Assembly: GCA_946011705.1 (NCBI GenBank)
Contig: CAMGCA010000071.1
Location: 1 to 8,463 of the forward strand
From: an uncultured Clostridia bacterium
Lineage (GTDB): Bacteria > Bacillota > Clostridia > Oscillospirales > Oscillospiraceae
Direction of reading: 5' to 3'
DNA: 8,463 bases
A program made the translations under genes and the position numbers. This document shows, in pieces, positions 4,884-8,463 of this stretch. Every line of letters begins with the position of its first letter. Position 1 is the first letter of the stretch. The notes beneath the pieces were generated by a model. That model did no database searches and was not told the DNA's origin. It was given only the letters and a program-made list of their open reading frames with translations.

Positions 4884-6029
4884 TTAATCAAAGAAATTCT
4901 TGAGATTATCAATGAACTTCTTCCGCTTGGGGGACACCTCCATGGTGCCGTCCAGCTGGCGAAGCAAATCCTTCTGCTCCTTGGTCAGGCGGGTAGGCGT
5001 CTCCACCACCACGGTGAAGCGCTCGTTGCCCCGGCGGCGGGAATTGCCCACCTCGGGAATGCCCTTGTCCCGCAGGATAAACTCCCGTCCGGTCTGGGTG
5101 CCCTCGGGGATCTCATAGTCCACCATGCCGTCCAGCGTCGGCACCTGAATTGTCGCGCCCAGAGCCGCCTGGGTGAAGGAAATGGGCACCTCGCACAGAA
5201 CATCCGTATCCTGACGGGTGAAAATCGGGTGGCGCTTAATGTAGATTTCCACCAACAGGTCGCCGTTGGGGCCGCCGTTGGAGCCAACGCCGCCTTCGCC
5301 CCGAACCCGGACGCTCTGCCCGGCGTCCACACCGGCGGGAATCTTCACCTTCACCCGGTTGGTGCGGCGCACCTTGCCCTTGCCCTTGCAGGTATTGCAG
5401 GGGGTCTTGATGATCTTGCCGCGGCCGTTACAGCTGGGACAGGTAGCGGTGGACTGCATCTGCATACCCATGAAGTTCTGCACCGTACGCACCTGTCCAG
5501 TGCCCCGGCACTGGGAACAGGTTTCAATCACGCCGTCGGCGGAGCCGGTGCCGTTGCAGTTAGGGCAATTCTCAATTCTGGGCGTTGCAACCTCCTTCTC
5601 GCAGCCGAAGGCCGCTTCCTCGAAGGTCAGTTCCAGCCGGCTCATGACGTTCTCGCCCCGGCGGGGGGCATTCTGCTGCGCGCCCCGGCTGCGGCCGCCG
5701 CCGAAGAAATCGCCGAAAATGTCGCCCAAATCCGAAAAATCGCCAAAGCCGCCAAAGCCTGCACCGCCGTAGCCCCCGGCGCCCGCACCGAAGTTGGGAT
5801 CCACACCGGCGAAGCCGTACTGGTCGTAGCGAGCCTTTTTGTCCGCGTCGGACAGCACCTCGTAGGCCTCGCCCACCTCCTTGAACTTTTCCTCGGCTTC
5901 CTTGTCGCCGGGGTTCCGGTCGGGATGGTACTTCATGGCCATTTTTCGGTAGGCTTTCTTTATCTCATCGGCGCTGGCATCCTTGGAGACCCCCAGCACC
6001 TCGTAGTAGTCGCGTTTATTTTCTGCCAT
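4884..6029 (-). CDS. dnaJ: Chaperone protein DnaJ (Hsp40)
   Basis: Co-chaperone that binds unfolded proteins and stimulates DnaK ATP hydrolysis in the cytosol. At 381 residues it has normal type-I length and complete domain order. The J domain (1-70) has the essential HPD at 35-37. A Gly/Phe-rich linker (about 75-112) includes DIFGDFF. Four zinc-finger repeats follow: CPNCNGTG (155), CSQCRGTG (171), CPSCNGRG (197) and CNTCKGKG (211). The C-terminal substrate-binding domains carry [10 protein letters not shown] and a dimerisation tail. The Shine-Dalgarno GAGGTG (6035-6040) is five bases before the ATG. It is the last gene of the grpE-dnaK-dnaJ unit, separated from dnaK by a hairpin and a foldback element. 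Nothing in the protein is unusual. Confidence 0.98.
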   Translation of the reverse strand: MAENKRDYYEVLGVSKDASADEIKKAYRKMAMKYHPDRNPGDKEAEEKFKEVGEAYEVLSDADKKARYDQYGFAGVDPNFGAGAGGYGGAGFGGFGDFSDLGDIFGDFFGGGRSRGAQQNAPRRGENVMSRLELTFEEAAFGCEKEVATPRIENCPNCNGTGSADGVIETCSQCRGTGQVRTVQNFMGMQMQSTATCPSCNGRGKIIKTPCNTCKGKGKVRRTNRVKVKIPAGVDAGQSVRVRGEGGVGSNGGPNGDLLVEIYIKRHPIFTRQDTDVLCEVPISFTQAALGATIQVPTLDGMVDYEIPEGTQTGREFILRDKGIPEVGNSRRRGNERFTVVVETPTRLTKEQKDLLRQLDGTMEVSPKRKKFIDNLKNFFD

Positions 6030-6045
6030 ATTCTCACCTCATATC

Positions 6046-6161
6046 AGTTGACAATTGACAATTGACAGTTGACAATTGTGGTATCGCCTCCGGCGATGAT
6101 TTTAAATCTTTGATATAAGCGGACTCCTTGATTGTCAATTGTCCATTGTAAATTGTCAATT
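6046..6161. repeat. Foldback element copy 1 (116 bp) between dnaK and dnaJ
   Basis: The left arm (6046-6076), built of TTGACAATTGAC-type units, is the inverted complement of the right arm (6131-6161) at 27 of 31 positions. Inside lies a hairpin, ATCGCC (6083-6088) with GGCGAT (6092-6097), then a variable middle. The copy at 8076-8191 aligns over the full 116 positions with a constant offset of 2030 and no indels. Over the first 59 positions only about six bases differ. It ends five bases before the dnaJ Shine-Dalgarno. Such foldbacks are typical of non-autonomous MITE-like repeats; no transposase or certain target duplication is visible. Confidence 0.75.
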
Positions 6162-6177
6162 CTCGATATACACCAAG

Positions 6178-6202
6178 AAGGGGCGGCTAATGGCCGCCCC
6201 TT
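6178..6202 (-). terminator. Strong hairpin after dnaK, weak or partial terminator
   Basis: AAGGGGCGGC (6178-6187) and GCCGCCCCTT (6193-6202) form a perfect 10-bp stem with a 5-base loop, 11 nt past the dnaK stop. On the minus strand the following sequence is CTTCTTGG, a poor T tract, so termination would be partial at best. This fits an intercistronic hairpin that lowers dnaJ relative to dnaK or protects the upstream mRNA. Confidence 0.5.
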
Positions 6203-6213
6203 GGGCTTATCTG

Positions 6214-8028
<1,815 letters not shown>

Positions 8029-8075
8029 AATGATTTCCTCCTAAATATATGAAAGATAAGTTTTTACAAAATTCG

Positions 8076-8191
8076 AATTAACAATTGATAATTGACAGTT
8101 GACAATTGTGGTATCACCTTCGGCGATGATTTCAATTCCGTGCGCGAAGCGCACGCCTTAATTGTCAATTGTTCATTGTCAATTGTCAATT
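8076..8191. repeat. Foldback element copy 2 (116 bp) between grpE and dnaK
   Basis: This has the same design and length as the copy at 6046-6161. The arms at 8076-8106 and 8161-8191 are complementary at 26 of 31 positions. The first internal hairpin is at 8113-8127, with one A/C mismatch on the plus strand that becomes a G-U pair in the minus-strand RNA. The middle carries a perfect 7-bp GC hairpin, CGTGCGCGAAGCGCACG (8139-8155), degraded in copy 1. The right end overlaps the grpE stop codon by two bases. Both copies have the same orientation relative to the operon. Confidence 0.75.
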
Positions 8192-8463
8192 AGTTTGCAA
8201 CCTGCACCATGGCGAACCGCACGACCTTCTCGCCGATCCTGAAGCCCTTCTGGAAGACCTGGGCGATGACGTTTTCGCCAAGGCTCTCGTCCTCCGTGTG
8301 CATCACGGCATTGTGCAGATTGGGGTCGAAGCTGTCGCCGGCTTCTCCGAAGATTTCCACGCCCAGACCGGTGAGAATTTTCGTAAGCTCCGTCATGGTC
8401 ATTTCCACGCCCTTCTTGAAGGCGGCATCCTCGGTAGGCTGGTTCAGCGCCCGCTCCAGTTTG
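8190..8463 (-). CDS. grpE: Nucleotide exchange factor GrpE, C-terminal part
   Basis: Promotes ADP release from DnaK in the chaperone cycle. Ninety residues are visible; the gene enters from the right edge and its start is outside the window. The frame is open through the edge; the GTG at 8406-8408 is an internal valine codon, not the start. The visible part is the end of the long helix (KLERALNQPTEDAAFKKGVE) plus the C-terminal beta domain that contacts DnaK. It has the family pattern FDPNLHNAVMH followed by VIAQVFQKGFRIGEKVVRFA and the normal ending MVQVAN. It is the gene before dnaK in the same orientation. The TAA stop takes its last two bases from the adjacent foldback element, yet the protein ends at the usual family position. 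Confidence 0.95.
   Translation of the reverse strand, partial: KLERALNQPTEDAAFKKGVEMTMTELTKILTGLGVEIFGEAGDSFDPNLHNAVMHTEDESLGENVIAQVFQKGFRIGEKVVRFAMVQVAN

Noticed and set aside
4770..6065. A 431-codon open frame antisense to dnaJ
   Set aside because: Codon-aligned shadow of a GC-rich gene with no recognisable domains; dnaJ on the other strand is unambiguous.
6100..6136. Possible internal promoter for dnaJ inside foldback copy 1 on the minus strand (TTGACA about 17 bp from TATCAA)
   Set aside because: The element is full of TTGACA-like units, so a chance match is expected, and the -10 box is poor; not listed as a feature.
6046..6161. Foldback arms read as a short CRISPR-like repeat cluster of TTGACAATTGAC units
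   Set aside because: The units are only about 7-8 bp, adjacent without spacers and arranged as inverted arms, which is a foldback repeat and not a CRISPR array.
8043..8191. Search for a CIRCE or CtsR-type heat-shock operator upstream of dnaK
   Set aside because: The inverted repeats here belong to the foldback element and do not match the CIRCE arms (TTAGCACTC / GAGTGCTAA); the operon control region is probably before grpE, outside the window.

Overview
The window most likely comes from an anaerobic, fairly GC-rich clostridial Firmicute, probably a gut Oscillospiraceae-type lineage. The evidence is a grpE-dnaK-dnaJ order, a DnaK without the insertion found near the N-terminus of Gram-negative DnaKs, strong AGGAGG-type ribosome binding sites, and a large iron-sulfur/flavin enzyme. 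The taxonomic placement is inference; no rRNA gene is present.

Layout from left to right. (1) 1-131, minus: the N-terminal end of an unrecognised protein, with a convincing promoter at 255-283 and a leader of about 117 nt. (2) 302-348: an A/U-flanked hairpin terminator that ends transcription of the next gene. (3) 449-3007, minus: a single-chain redox enzyme fusing a CoA-disulfide-reductase-like FAD/NAD(P)H module, a rhodanese domain, a siroheme sulfite/nitrite reductase half and a 2x[4Fe-4S] ferredoxin. (4) 3054-3101: a dyad carrying two mirror-image, overlapping divergent promoters. (5) 3142-4167, plus: a LysR-type regulator, the likely controller of the fusion enzyme. (6) 3780-4517, minus: a dCMP deaminase convergent with the LysR gene. 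The two open frames run far into each other and neither stops where its family normally stops. (7) 4518-4883: a non-coding gap filled with a promoter/terminator overlap and a nested palindromic repeat inside a longer inverted repeat. (8) 4884-8463, minus: dnaJ, dnaK and the C-terminal part of grpE. Both intergenic gaps of this operon carry a copy of the same 116-bp foldback element.

How the parts work together. The LysR gene and the fusion enzyme form a divergent regulator/target pair, probably in sulfur (or nitrite) redox metabolism. NAD(P)H electrons would enter through FAD, and the siroheme/[4Fe-4S] end would reduce an oxyanion or a sulfur intermediate, with the rhodanese domain carrying persulfide sulfur. 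GrpE-DnaK-DnaJ is the standard Hsp70 chaperone machine. The dCMP deaminase supplies dUMP for thymidylate synthesis and has its own promoter, which lies inside the terminator downstream of dnaJ.

The strongest candidates for something unusual are the four-module fusion enzyme with its mirror-symmetric promoter/operator, and the pair of foldback elements sitting between the hsp70 operon genes. No CRISPR array, tRNA, rRNA or transposase gene was seen.
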